DNA from: Gnetum montanum
Lineage: Eukaryota; Streptophyta; Gnetopsida; Gnetales; Gnetaceae
Reading direction: 5' to 3'
Length of the DNA stretch: 25,470 nucleotides
Assembly (NCBI GenBank): GCA_015680685.1
Contig: MNCI01020848.1
Coordinates: 1-25,470 of the forward strand
Shown here: positions 1 through 10,230 of the stretch, in pieces
Layout: each line of letters opens with the position of its first letter
Numbering within the stretch: the first letter of the stretch is position 1
Made by a program: the position numbers and the translations under genes
The notes under the pieces: model-generated
What the model was told of the DNA's origin: nothing
Databases searched by the model: none
Seen by the model: only the letters and a program-made list of their open reading frames with translations

Positions 1-840
1 TGTGCATATGGTATTGTGGATTATTTTAAAATTTTATTTAATAAGTTGCAAACTCCGGTTTACCAGCATCGGCCAGAAATATCTCTGGACACTTGTCCTG
101 ATGTGCCTCCGTGTCTCTGTTACCGTCTTCATCGGACTAGTATGCGATGCCGAATGCATCGGCATTGGTCATGGCTGCTGTTTTGAAGGTAAGTTGCAGG
201 AGGACGACATACGGCCTAAAATTTGAAATGAATCTTTCGGAAGGAAGAAGCCCTGTTTTAGCGATGAAATAACTGCACAAAAAATTTTGAAGTTACAGGG
301 ATGAACCAGAAACGCGCCTGCTCGTTGTTTGCCCTTTGCTCTCTGCCTTTTGTCCTTTTTTTTTTGTTTATTTTCTGCAGTGCATTCGTAGATGCGCGGG
401 ACAGAACACCGAAAAATGCAGATTCTGATTTGGGGTTTTTCATGCATTCTACGTCTGCATATTGTGTTGGTGCTACCATTATTGCCTTCATCTTCCTTTG
501 TGCACCCGCTGCCTACGTGTTTTGTTGACGCCATTTTCCGAATTAACCCTGCTGGAAGCCCTAGTGATGGAAAAACAGACCCACAAATTTTCCATGAATG
601 CCCAAACAAATCGTTAGCAGAATCCGCGAACAGGGCTGCGATTTTCTGCGATCATTCAGAGCACATTAGGGCTGCGATTTTCTGCGATTATACATTTGCA
701 AGTATAATTTTTGTTGTTGGTATGCCTTCATCAGATCCGCGCCCAGGAATTCCATGTTTCGGTTTGCTGTACTGCGTGAGTGAGGCGTGAGTGAGGGTTT
801 GGCATTTGCAACATCGCAAGCCTCCAAAAATGTAAACTAA
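1..840. other. Unassigned, somewhat GC-richer segment; no convincing gene
   Basis: This stretch has more CpG and fewer signs of decay than the DNA to its right. Several overlapping open frames exist on both strands (for example minus 609-169 and plus 301-528), but none carries a motif I recognise and their codon content looks accidental. An ATG in a good plant context at 171 is followed six codons later by a canonical donor, GTAAGT at 189-194, so a first coding exon ending at 188 on the plus strand is possible; no acceptor or second exon was found. A direct repeat lies at 632-688. It could be the edge of a gene, a promoter region or part of an element that begins outside the window. Confidence 0.3.
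632..688. repeat. Two identical 21-bp direct repeats, 36 bp apart
   Basis: The 21 bases at 632-652 occur again without change at 668-688; the core is gctgcgattttctgcgat. Each copy also contains ctgcgat/tctgcgat sub-repeats. The 15 bases between them are unrelated. No third copy is visible. Either a small local duplication or two binding sites; function unknown. Confidence 0.75.
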
Positions 841-1084
841 AATATTTGCATCTTTAGAATATATTTTTATTTCTTTTGAATGGTAACGGATGTTTGATAA
901 TGTCTCCGAAATATCCAACGCCAATTTTTGCCTCAAAATTACTTCATATCAATCCTATTATCTCATTCAACCTTTAATTTACTCCACAAAGTTTTATCAT
1001 GCCAACAACCCTTGCATATATAACTTTGATAATTCTTGTAAGTTATTAAAACTTACCAAACTCAAAACCTTGAGTCTTACTGTT
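841..1084. other. AT-rich spacer, nothing identified
   Basis: Low-GC sequence between the GC-richer left edge and the first recognisable LINE codons. It may hold more of the LINE reverse transcriptase, too decayed to read, because weak LINE-like wording seems to precede 1107, but I could not anchor it to a motif. Confidence 0.4.
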
Positions 1085-2640
1085 CCATAAAATGGTGAAA
1101 TGTGCCAACAGGATGATTGCAATCAATAGCATCTTTGGGAAACTCTTGGGTACTATTATTGAAGAGAAGCTTGGAATATGGATAGAAGAATAAAAGATAT
1201 ATGCTATCTCATAAGTAAGTTTTAGGAAAAGTCACTTTACTATGGATCATCTACTTACTCTTAAGCATCTCATTGATGAAGCTAAAGGTCCAGTAATTTC
1301 ATTTTCTTTGTTGATTTTTCTAAGGTTTATGATTCAATCATTCAAAGCCAACTATGGTAGAGATTACAAAATCTTGGAAATCCACTAGATTTATTGTTAG
1401 CAATTGAAATTCTTTATAAGAAAGTATATATGTAGCGACAAGATAGTAATTTGAATGATAATGCTATGCTCAATAGTACTATTGGCATTAAGCAAGAATG
1501 TCCTATTTTCCGAACTCTATTTGGAAATTTCTTTAATGAATTAAAGGCATGGATGCAAGAGATTCCTAGTAGATATTCATTTTTTAAAACAATTACCTTG
1601 TTAAAATTTTACTTTTTGTAGATGATCTTGCATTGATTTCTAATCAGTGAAAGGCTTACAATGTAGTCAATTTTTGATAACTTTTTTTTTCTTATTTTGG
1701 AATTTGACATACAAATTTTAATTTTTAGGTTGCAGATGTAGTAGTTGAAATGGTTTTGACATATAAAATATTTGGGCCTTGAATATTCTAATAACTATAG
1801 ATGGGATAAATGTGTTTATCAAACAATGGCAGGTGGGAACAAAGTCATGTTTGAGCTTAGAAACACATACAAGAGAGAGTGTATTCTAGGATGGGAAACA
1901 CATAGACAATTGATTTGCATTATTATCATTCATAAATTCCTTTAATAGATGTATGGTTTGGGGTCATAGTATAACAAGTAAATATTAGAAGAAAATGAAA
2001 AATATGCAATTTTTTTACTGGATGAGTTTAAGATAAAGCCACAAATACTACATAATATCATGCTTATGGAAGATGATTTGATGAACATAGAGATTGAAGC
2101 TATCTATCAATTTGTGGCTTATATGCATCACCTACTCTATAGCAGTAATGATAAATTTTGTAAAAAATTTTTATATGCATCCTAAGACAAAGGATGGTTC
2201 CAACATGGAAAGATGTGACTTAGAAAATGGAATATTCTAGAAACTATTTTTCATTGCAACCCCAACGAATGTCAAAAAATTGTTAGGAGAATAGCCTTGT
2301 AAAAATTGTAAAATGATATTGAAGGAAAGAAAATTTTTTTACTTAGATAATATTAGAGGTTATATCTTTACATAAGTCACTTACTTGAGAGATAATATTC
2401 CTTTCTAGTTGTGCATTCAAATTAGTAGAGCAAGGCTAGGATTTCACTATTTTAGAATTAAGACAAGTAGATGGTACAAAATTCTACATGAAGAAAGAAT
2501 TTGCATACTCTGTGATAATAACACCATTGAAGATGAAAATTATATTTTTCTCTAATGTTAGTATATAGAGTATCACAACTGATAACCTTCTTGAGGTATT
2601 TAAGATATAGCCAAGAACACTTGGCAACTTTGTAAATGAT
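1085..2640 (+). pseudogene. 5'-truncated LINE (non-LTR retrotransposon) reverse transcriptase remnant
   Basis: This is the reverse-transcriptase part of a plant LINE, which in a live element copies its RNA into the genome at a nicked target. The remains appear in order across several frames. From 1107 the frame reads NRMIAINSIFGKLLGTIIEE, then a stretch like the usual STMDHLLTLRHLIEE. FVDFSKVYD (1307-1333) is the first catalytic-aspartate box. GIKQECP (1484-1504) corresponds to G(V/I)KQGCP. FVDD (1615-1626) is the YADD catalytic box. YLGLEYSNNYRWDKC (1769-1813) belongs to the thumb region. A C-terminal zinc-knuckle-like ERICILC...EDEN follows near 2490-2540. There are at least three frameshifts and many stops. 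No endonuclease domain is seen, so the copy is 5'-truncated, as is usual for LINEs. The right end is approximate; no clear poly(A) tail or target duplication was found. Confidence 0.88.
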
Positions 2641-3009
2641 ATTTTTAAAGCTCATGTTCTATATTTTTCATCTATCTAATAGATTCTTTTTGGTCTCTAA
2701 GGAACCATCATTTGGTAAAGTGCTTGCTGCTCAAGTCATAAGACTACATTGACAAGATGAGCATTAACTCTTTGAATAATGATTTTTTTTTTATAAATTA
2801 GGATATGCTATAATTTTACTTATTAAAAAAATGGTAGATTTGGATTTTATAGTATAATTTTACCAATATTTTACAAAGGAAAAATTATCAAAAATGGGTG
2901 AACGGATTGTCAAATTTGCAAGGGCAATGGGTCATCTGTGTTGATCGGTGTACGTTGTTAATAAAGAGCATTAATATACTAATCAAGAGAAAAAATGAGT
3001 TACATAGAG
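2641..3009. other. AT-rich spacer, nothing identified
   Basis: Contains short A and T runs (near 2785 and 2826) that could mark the degraded LINE 3' end, but no gene or repeat I can support. Confidence 0.4.
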
Positions 3010-3410
3010 GGATGCATATCTATAAGAAAAAGCATACAAACTTCCTTAGTACATCTTTATTATTACTAGTAGTGCAACTACATGTATATGCTAATGCCCA
3101 TACACATGGCCATCACATGGAACATGTATGCACCATGGAAAAATTGTAGAACAAAATTTTAACTCTTTCTACAAAAGTAATTGGAAAACCAAAATACTAA
3201 ACTTTTGAGGTTGGAAACTTAAAGCTACAAACTCTATGTTATTTCTCAAAGGCTATACCACTAGAATAGTCACCTCACTTTAGGTAGAGATGGGACCTAG
3301 GGACATATAAACATGATAGATGATGACCATCAAATATGCATGCACTAGCAACATTGTAATAAAGATGTACTAAGGAGGTTTTTATGTGCTTCCTTTCTAT
3401 CATTTGTAAA
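3010..3410. repeat. Foldback element: imperfect inverted repeat with about 100-bp arms
   Basis: The left arm (about 3010-3130) and the reverse complement of the right arm (about 3290-3410) align over roughly 100 bases. The clearest block is ccttagtacatctttatt near 3053, matched in reverse by aataaagatgtactaagg near 3358. The arms are estimated by eye to be about three-quarters identical and surround about 160 bases of unrelated sequence. Size and layout resemble a foldback or MITE-type DNA element, or simply an old inverted duplication. No target-site duplication could be fixed. It lies directly upstream of the LRR pseudogene. Another piece related to the right arm is near 4430-4505. Confidence 0.6.
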
Positions 3411-3542
3411 TCTATATTACAAAGGTGGATTTTATTACTATTACTTTTATCACTATTGTCCCTCATTTGAATTTTTTTATTAGAAACGATGATTTTTGTT
3501 TTTATTATCCTAACTTACAAAGTTGAAAGTGAATTTATGTAG

Positions 3543-4034
3543 ATGGATATATTCATTCTGATATGTTATTACATTGTTGTTTTCATAGTTGTTATCTAGG
3601 GAGCTCACTATAACCAAGAACTTAAATCGCTTTTGAAGATCAGGCACTACATTTGGAGTGATCCATTTGGAATTTTTTCTAACTAGCATCCAAAATCTCC
3701 TAATCTCTACAACTAGATTGACATTTCTTGCTCACTAGAAGGCCATGTTGTGGAGATCAATATTTGGGATAAAGATTTGTGAGGAACAATTTCTTCACAC
3801 CTTAGTAATTTGATGTTTCTGCGAGTTCTTAATCTTTTCAAAAAATGCATTCAAGGGAAGGATTCCATCTTTAGCATTTGTAGGTCTTGCTTTCATTGAG
3901 GCCATTGGTCTAGGAGGTAATAGGCTCACTAGCAAAATACTTGCTTTTACTGCAAACTATTCCAAGTTAGTGAAGTTAGATCTATTTTCTAATTCTCTTA
4001 CTAGAATCATTCCTCCTCCATTGAATAATAGATA
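3543..4034 (+). pseudogene. 5' fragment of a leucine-rich-repeat receptor-kinase-type gene
   Basis: Plant LRR receptor kinases sense ligands at the cell surface; this is only the start of such a gene. From the ATG at 3543 one frame gives a hydrophobic signal peptide (MDIFILICYYIVVFIVVI), then NQELKSLLK..., then the LRR N-terminal cap with SDPFGIFSN at 3657 and the Cys-containing ISCSLEGHVVEIN block near 3718-3759. A second frame, entered by a +1 shift in the A-run near 3840, continues with FKGRIPSLAFVGL, LGGNRLT and LVKLDLFSNSLT.IIPP, which are typical LxxLxLxxNxLxGxIP repeats. Stops fall where Trp is expected (N-stop-HP, N-stop-ID), consistent with TGG to TAG. The sequence ends after about two repeats near 4034; the remaining repeats, transmembrane segment and kinase are absent. 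It is a truncated pseudogene, not a functional receptor. Confidence 0.85.
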
Positions 4035-4695
4035 AATCCTTTTTAGTCTTGATTAGTATATTAATGTACCCTGCTTACCCACGTGGGTTTGAATCAAAAC
4101 TGCCCCCTTTCAATGTGTCATTACATAGCTATGTTATGCAATGACATGTCTTTGTTTGATTTTATCATCCTTCTTATTTGAAAAAAAATATTTTTTGCAA
4201 GTTCATTTCCATTCATGGGCATTATTTCTTTTTTGCACTCATTTTTTGGGTAGCCATGTTGTAATCTTGTTCTGTTTGCAAAGACATTATTGCTCATGAT
4301 TTTAAAATATTCCCTTGATGCAATTTAAAGATGAGATAGAAAATAATATCCTTTTCTAATTGATATTACATCCTAAAGATTTATCTTGGTTTTGACAAAA
4401 TTCATTTTTTACATTATTCATATATGTATCCCAGAGTCCCATCCCTACCTAGCAATGGATTGCATAAGCATGATAAATGATGATAATCAATGTGCATATG
4501 CTCTTTTGTCAAGGTATAGCATGGGTATGCAAAGGTGTACTTGAAAAATTGCATAGCTCTAGAAACATTAGTTCTTTCCCACATCATTTCTAGAGCCATT
4601 CCTGAAGAAATAGGAAGATGTTGATCTAGAAATGTGGGCCACAACACAAACTGACACACAACACTTGAAAGTGCATAATTTCGCAAAATTATTGC
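4035..4695. other. Intergenic DNA with small inverted repeats and a foldback-arm relative
   Basis: No gene is visible. Near 4118-4148 lies a small nested palindrome (tgtcatt ... aatgaca around acatagctatgt). At about 4430-4505 sequence related to the 3290-3345 arm reappears: gatgataatcaatgtgcat is in the same orientation, whereas gtcccatccctacctag matches the opposite strand of 3283-3299. This suggests a rearranged second piece of the same foldback family. Confidence 0.45.
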
Positions 4696-4700
4696 CTAGG
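4696..4700. repeat. Target-site duplication of element A, left copy (CTAGG)
   Basis: The five bases immediately left of the 3' LTR of element A equal the five bases immediately right of its 5' LTR (14701-14705). A 5-bp duplication is standard for Ty3/gypsy integrase. Before insertion the site was continuous across 4700/14706. Confidence 0.88.
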
Positions 4701-5529
4701 TGATGAGCGGTGAGGTACCCCTATGCCCAATCATACAAATCGCTAAGGCATTCATGCATGATCCAATTGAATTCCATAGACCTATAGTTGTTTAGTGCAC
4801 TAATTCTCTAGGAAGTGAAATGGGCATTGAGAACATTTGTTGTCTTCCCAACTACACTTGTAAAGCTCAAGGATATGGTTTAAGTGTAATTGAGGCACAT
4901 GATTTTTATCATTTTTTATGTTTTGTAAGTTTAATAACCTACAACAAGAATGGAATTGCCTAGCTAGCTTAACATAAGTACTTGTTCCCACTTTCTAGAC
5001 ACATGTTGAACACGTATAGCATTGCTAGGCTACCAAACATTAAGAATTTCTAGGTTACCAAGTGCTACATGTATGCTCAAGGTGGTCATGCTTGTGTTCA
5101 TTAATAATTGGAAATTAATTGTTTAATTAAAGCATATTGAAATGAAGTGCATGAATGTTAAATGCATTAAGGAAACATTAATCTATTCTAAATGTTGCAA
5201 GGATGATCAAAAGGGTTTGTTTTTATTCCCACCACATTACTGCACTTAGGTACATCAGTGCTCAAACAAAGATCTGTACACACTCAGAAACTGCTGTGGG
5301 CACTCAGAAAATGTTCTAACTCTAGAGAAAACAAACTATAAGAGCTGCATTATCTATGAAAAAAATTGATATGAAAATCATGAGCCCAAGCACTATATTT
5401 ATAGGCCAACATATACCCTATGATATTAGATATTCGACATCGCATCTTGGGCTTCCATATCAGGTATATGATATTGAGGCTCCAATATAGGATATTTGAT
5501 ATTAGAGTTAGTTAAAACATGATTCATCA
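4701..5529 (-). repeat. 3' LTR of element A
   Basis: 829 bp, TGATGA...TCATCA on the plus strand, directly repeated at 13854-14700. It begins (plus strand) with TGATGAG beside the target duplication and ends with catgattcatca before internal sequence. It contains a minus-strand TATA box at 5394-5403 and short hairpins between there and 5529. It is 18 bp shorter than its partner. Confidence 0.93.
5394..5403 (-). promoter_or_regulatory. TATA box of the element A 3' LTR
   Basis: The minus strand reads tataaatata. The same position in each LTR of the family carries a TATA-like word (14581-14588, 19008-19017, 21351-21359), which supports a promoter directing transcription leftward into the element. 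Confidence 0.65.
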
Positions 5530-7689
5530 TACCTCCACGATTGAATGACAACTCGTAGTTGAGTGGAGGAGGAGTAAGTTCCTTATAAAATATTCTGTAG
5601 GTATGGGATTATTGATTGACATGAAATTTGACTTATATGGAACAAATAGACTTCTAAGTGCTTGAGTGGATAGATTACAATATTTTATAGAATTGGGTGT
5701 CCATGATAAGAAAAGAGAACACACTAGACAAGATTGACATCGACTCCTCTGGTAGTTGAAGAGCAAGGAAGAAGATTCAACAATCATGAAGAGTCCTCAT
5801 CACATGATGATGTTGTTGCTACTTCTTTTGTGAGGACAATCCCCCTTCTAGTTCACATGTTCTATCCATGCTTCCCAGTGTAATCACAACAAAATCATGG
5901 ATTAGTGTGCAATGTGTAACATATAGCTTTGAAGTACCTTGTCGTGTTAGCAGTTACACTTGGTGAGCTTGTGATTGTGATGGATGAATTTTGATAATAG
6001 TGTTAGTAGGAAGGTTGAAAAATATGGTGGAATAGATAGGGGGTCCATTAGCAAATTTTTGAAAAGTCCAAACATAATAAAATACTTGAGGAGGGTTAAA
6101 GAACTCACAACAAAGATAATAAAAGGATTTCACTAAAGAATGTTATGAAGACGCACACATTAGGATGTTATTAATGGCGTAAAAAAAGGATTTGATTGTA
6201 AAAAATGTCTAAGGATAAAGAACTTAACTAATCCAACCAAAAGATATGCAAGTGGATCCTTCTCAAAGCAAGCATAGGACTTTTATTGCCCTTGCATAAC
6301 TTCAAACTGAGGAGTCCATGGGCTTCATGGAGAAAAAACCTAGAAGAAACTACCTAAGAATTTCGACACATCAAACCAGGACATTGAATAAGAACACGAA
6401 GCTGGCAATGAGGTGAGACATGGAAAGCATAGATGGAAGAGAGAAAGTGGAATAGAGTTTCTGATTAAAGTTACATGAACTCCCTTGTGAATTTTATGGT
6501 TAAATGACTTGATAAGATCTACCCTTAGTGCAAACCAAAACCAATCACATTTAGTGACTTCACATCACCATTCTAAGACCAGTCCACCCCCTTGAGACAT
6601 AAGAGTGCTTCCACAAGAAAACCATTATTCCTTATTAGATAAGAAAAGAGAAGTAGGAAGTGAGGAAGGGAATTAGTTAGAGGAGACCTTTAGGCATGGG
6701 TAACATGTCTTTCTAGTCCCATAACCAATGCTTGCAGCTTGTTTATTTTGTTAAAGGAGTGTGCTTTGAATTCCCATCATTTTTTAAAAAATGGGAAGCA
6801 CACCATGCAAAGACTTATTTATTTATTGTGTCTAAGAGATGTGCTTTGAATTCTCATTGTTTTTTCTAAAATGGAAACCACACCATGCAAAGACATATTC
6901 AACTTCCTTTTACTGGTTAACACAAAATGATAAGAAATCCATGAAAACACACATGCATCCAAGTAAGTAGAAAGGCACAAAGAATACCGAATCCCCTTGA
7001 AGTCACACCCTATTCAAACCTTTGAATCTTTTCCAATTTCAGAAACTACCAAAGTCATAAATTTGTTATATTTTTGTTAATGAAAAAGGGACTGCATATT
7101 TCTAGAACAAGAAAAATCATAGAGTTTGTGGATGGATGGATGTTGTGGACTTACTATCTGTTGCATGAAAAGAAACCATGTCCTTGTTATCAGTAACAAA
7201 ATTTAAAGCTAGAATCTAGACACCAACAACCAAATAACAACAAAGTACATACCACCATCTAGTAATGAATTACCACTATGCCTAGCACTTATTAACAAAA
7301 GGTTACAAAATCACACCAGATTAAAAGAAAATATAAAAGAAAGTGTAAAAAATTCAATAAATAACAAATGTCCTTATGATGTTGTAAAAAAAAAATTAGA
7401 AAAGATTAATAACATGAAAATAAGAAGATGTAAAATAAAGAATGAGTAAAACAAAAAGGTGCAAAACAAAAATGTGTAAAAGAAAAATGGTGAGAAGCTA
7501 AGGAGTTGCTTATATAGTTCATGTGGATGGCCATCTTCCCCACGATTGAGTTGAAAGGAGGAGATATGAAATATGGAGCATGGTTGTTCATCTAATGAGG
7601 AATTTGTTGTATTTTATGGCTTATTCTTGTGGAAAGGTTTGACTTGTTGTATGTTAACCAACTATTTTTTGTTTGGGCTTTCAGGTTTG
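5530..7689 (-). other. Element A noncoding 3' region between integrase and 3' LTR
   Basis: About 2.1 kb with no convincing ORF. Bases next to the LTR read CGTGGAGGTA on the minus strand, a short purine-rich tract in the place of the polypurine primer; element C has ATGGAGGCA and B GTGGGCGTA there. Parts between about 6240 and 7020 match parts of element B at about 23020-23715: aagtggatcc, the tgcccttg block, ggcatgggt...catgtctttc, and the ccccttga.gtcacaccct block. About 510 bp lie between the LTR and this shared block in A, against about 1190 bp in B; the difference is roughly the size of B's accessory ORF, so A seems to lack it. An A-rich stretch at 7320-7500 is also paralleled in B near 23950-24040. 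Confidence 0.65.
6738..6894. repeat. Tandem duplication, about 76-80 bp unit, with a hairpin in the first unit
   Basis: The unit starting ctt(g/a)tttatt and containing gtgctttgaattc...caccatgcaaagac occurs at 6738 and again at 6814; the gtgctttgaatt words are exactly 80 bp apart (6761 and 6841). In the first copy gtgtgctt...cccat (6759-6777) pairs with atgggaagcacac (6791-6803), a 13-bp stem broken by a 6-base bulge. The second copy has lost part of the pairing. Confidence 0.7.
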
Positions 7690-8870
7690 TAGATCAACAT
7701 GGCCCCTAAGGAAAAAATTTCATAAATTATATAAGGTTCTTCCCATAATGTTTTGAACTTAGTTTGTTGAGGTATGTGTGTGGGGTTCTAGTAGAGAACC
7801 TTATTTCTTGGTTGAAGTTTGACTTTTCTGATTTTAAGGTCATGGCACTTTTTGTTGTAGGCCTTGTGCAACTTGTTAGATGATAGGACCACCAATTGAT
7901 TTTTGTTTACCAAGTTGAGATTCATTAGTATTTATTTTTATGCTAGATTTAAGGCAAGGTCAAGGTCACATGCCGTTGAAAGTGTATGAAGCTTGGATTG
8001 AGTAGGAAGTGTTGATAATTTTTAGTACACAAGCTCATAGAGAGAGTAGTCTACAGTAAATTTCCATGTGGAGTGGTATGCCTAAAGGGCATCATTAAGT
8101 TTTGTGCTCCAGTATTTCCTATATTTGCTAATAGTTCTTATTATAATCCTTGTGATTTCCCTATTGGTAACATTAGCCTGACCATTAGCTTGGCGGTGGT
8201 AGGGTGTTGTGAGTTTATGTTCAACCCTGAGGCATTGCATGAGCTTCTAAAAGGTAGTGCTTATAAAGTGAGTTCCATTATTAGAAATTAATTCACATGG
8301 CATACCAAACCTATTTATAACATTTTTTATACAAATTGAGTAGTAGTAGAAGATGTATAGTTGGTGATGGCTACTGCTTTTTTCCATTTCGTACAATAGT
8401 CAACAGTGACTATGATGTATGCCTTTCCATTTGACATGGGTGTGATGGGACCCATGAAGTTAATGTCCTAGATGTTAAATGGTTTCAGTGGTTGAATCCA
8501 TTGTTGAGGTCCCTCCATTTGAGTAGTCATTCCACCATCTCATTGGTAGTGTTTACAAGAGTGGACATGTTGATGAGCATCCCTAAGATTATTGGCCAAT
8601 AGTACCCTGCCATTAGGATTTTAGTGGCCATGCACCTCCCAGCATAGTGTCCCCCACAAGGACCTTCATGAGCATCTTGGAGAATGCATAGTTGATCAAA
8701 ATTAGGGACACACCAATGAACCAGGCCATTAGCACACATCTTGTAAAGGTGTTTGTTACTTTTGGTGGTCCAACCCTTATGGCATTTGCTGAGTGAGAAG
8801 ATAGGTGAGAATGCCATCATACCGTTTAGGCTCATTGGGCAATTGTTTAGTTATAGCCTCAAAAAAGAGG
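7690..8870 (-). pseudogene. Element A integrase, inactive
   Basis: In a live element integrase inserts the cDNA into chromosomes. Reading the minus strand, the zinc-binding N-terminus appears as AHEGPCGGHYAG...ILMAGYYWP, followed after a frameshift by DAHQHVHSCKHYQ. The core starts with DINFMGPITP, where the usual catalytic Asp of (W)GIDFxGP is Asn (codon 8459-8461, a G-to-A change). GKAYIIVTVDYCTKW follows, and later YHRQANGQANVTNR, where the catalytic Glu of QANGQxE is Asn (8172-8174). Downstream, KYRKYWSTKLDDAL and a GPY(V/I)-like KALWEEPY stretch mark the C-terminal part near 7730. Frames change several times. I saw no chromodomain. Boundaries are approximate. Confidence 0.88.
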
Positions 8871-9330
8871 AGTTTGTTAGGAAACATATCAGATAGTGGA
8901 TTCTCTTGCTCTTTGTTGTCCCATCGTAATCGAGACAAGTGATGAGCAACCACATTCTCAGTGCCTGTTCGATCTACCATTGTAAGATTGAATTCCTATA
9001 ATATCACTAGCCACTATATGACACGAGAGCTCATCGTTGGCTTGTTCATTAGGAAGTGGATGGTGCTATGGTCTGTGTACACAAACACTTTGTATCCAAG
9101 CACATAATGCTTGAACTTTTCTAGAGAAAACACCACTCCCATCAATAATTTCTCTGTAGCAGTGTAATTTAGTTGTGCATGCACAATGCTTTGGCTAGCA
9201 CAGTGGATGTAATATGGACATTTCATATCATCCATCTATGTAAGCATAGCTCCCAAGGAATAATTTGATGCATCTGTCATAACATGAAATGGTTTGAACT
9301 AGTCAGGTGCTTGAAGGATTGGAGTTTCTA
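8871..9330 (-). pseudogene. Element A RNase H domain and linker, decayed
   Basis: RNase H removes the RNA strand during cDNA synthesis. The minus strand shows the aspartate-bearing start (FKPFHVMTDASN, SLGAML), then ASQSIVHAQLNYTATEKLL, VVFSLEKFKHYVLGYKVFVY, TDHSTIHFLMNKP, and after short breaks the tail TGTENVVAHHLSRL and LSDMFPNKLLFF. These follow the family order (TDAS..., NY..TEKELL, VYTDH, ENVVADHLSRL) closely. The domain is among the best-preserved parts of element A, with long open stretches at 9014-9235 and 8777-8980, though stops and frameshifts separate them. Confidence 0.92.
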
Positions 9331-10230
9331 CAAGTTTCTCTTTCAACTATTGGAATGTTTATTCACATTCTACAGTCTAGAAAAATGGAGCATCTTTCTT
9401 TGTTAGCACCATAAACAATGTTGCAATCTTAGAGAAATTCTCTATGAATCACAAATAGTAGCAAGTATGTCTAAGGAATGATCGACATCTTTGACAATTG
9501 TTGGTTAGTGGGTTATTCCTTGGATGACCCTTATTTTTTTGGGGTTAACCTCAATTCTTGCTTGTGATATTTTGTGTCCCAATAGACTGCATTCCTAGAC
9601 CATTAAATGACTCTTTTGCTAGTTGAGCCTGAGGTTTGTCTCAACACATCATTTCAATTTTTGCTCAAGGTGGTTTAGGGCTTACTCAAATGTAGCTCCA
9701 TAGGTGGAGAATTTGTCCATGAAGACTTGCACACCACTATCAATTTTTTGTTAAAAAATGCATAGAACCAAGTGTTGAAAGGTAGTTAGGATACTACATA
9801 GAACAAAAGGCATCTTGTGATATGCAAAAGTTCCCTAGGAACTTGTGAATGTTGTTTTGGCTTGGTCTTTAGGTGTGATCTAGATTTGGTTATAGGCATT
9901 ATAACCATCTAGAAAATTATAGTAGTAATGCTTGGGTATTATGTGTAACACCTAATCAACAAATGACAACTGAAAATGATCCTTGAATGTTGCCATATTC
10001 AGCAGTCAAAAATCAATGTAGATTTGCCACTTGCCACCTTTCTTGGGCACAATAATGAGTGAACTAACCCACTTACTATCTGCAATGGGATAAATAAACC
10101 CCACCTTGAGGAGTTGTTTAATTTCTTCCTTGACGGTCTGCTTCAGTTTGGGGTTCAGTCACCTTTGTGACTGTCTCTTTGACTTTATGGCTAGGTTAAT
10201 GTAGATGCAATGCTGGCATATCCTAGGATC
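9331..10230 (-). pseudogene. Element A reverse transcriptase, inactive
   Basis: Read on the minus strand. The N-terminal fingers give KEEIKQLLKVGFIYPIADSK and then WVSSLIIVPKKGGKW; next come ATFKDHFQLSFVD, a degraded FLDGYNAYNQI, GTFAYHKMPFVLC and TFQ. The catalytic loop, normally (Y/F)xDD in this family, reads VFMDKF at 9712-9723, so the second Asp is Lys. The connection domain follows with LLGHKISQARIEVNPKKI, FIENFSKIATLF and PILQAPD. Stops occur mainly where Gln or Trp is expected, and at least two frameshifts are needed. Order and wording are those of plant Ty3/gypsy RT. Confidence 0.92.

Noticed and set aside
301-528. Plus-strand 75-codon ORF with a signal-peptide-like start
   Set aside because: The hydrophobic run comes from a pyrimidine-rich stretch (runs of T), which gives Phe/Leu by chance; no family or conserved Cys pattern is seen and other frames are equally open.
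169-609. Minus-strand 146-codon ORF
   Set aside because: Longest open frame at the left edge, but the composition is irregular, with an AAAA-derived Lys run and no motif; it overlaps equally open frames on the other strand.
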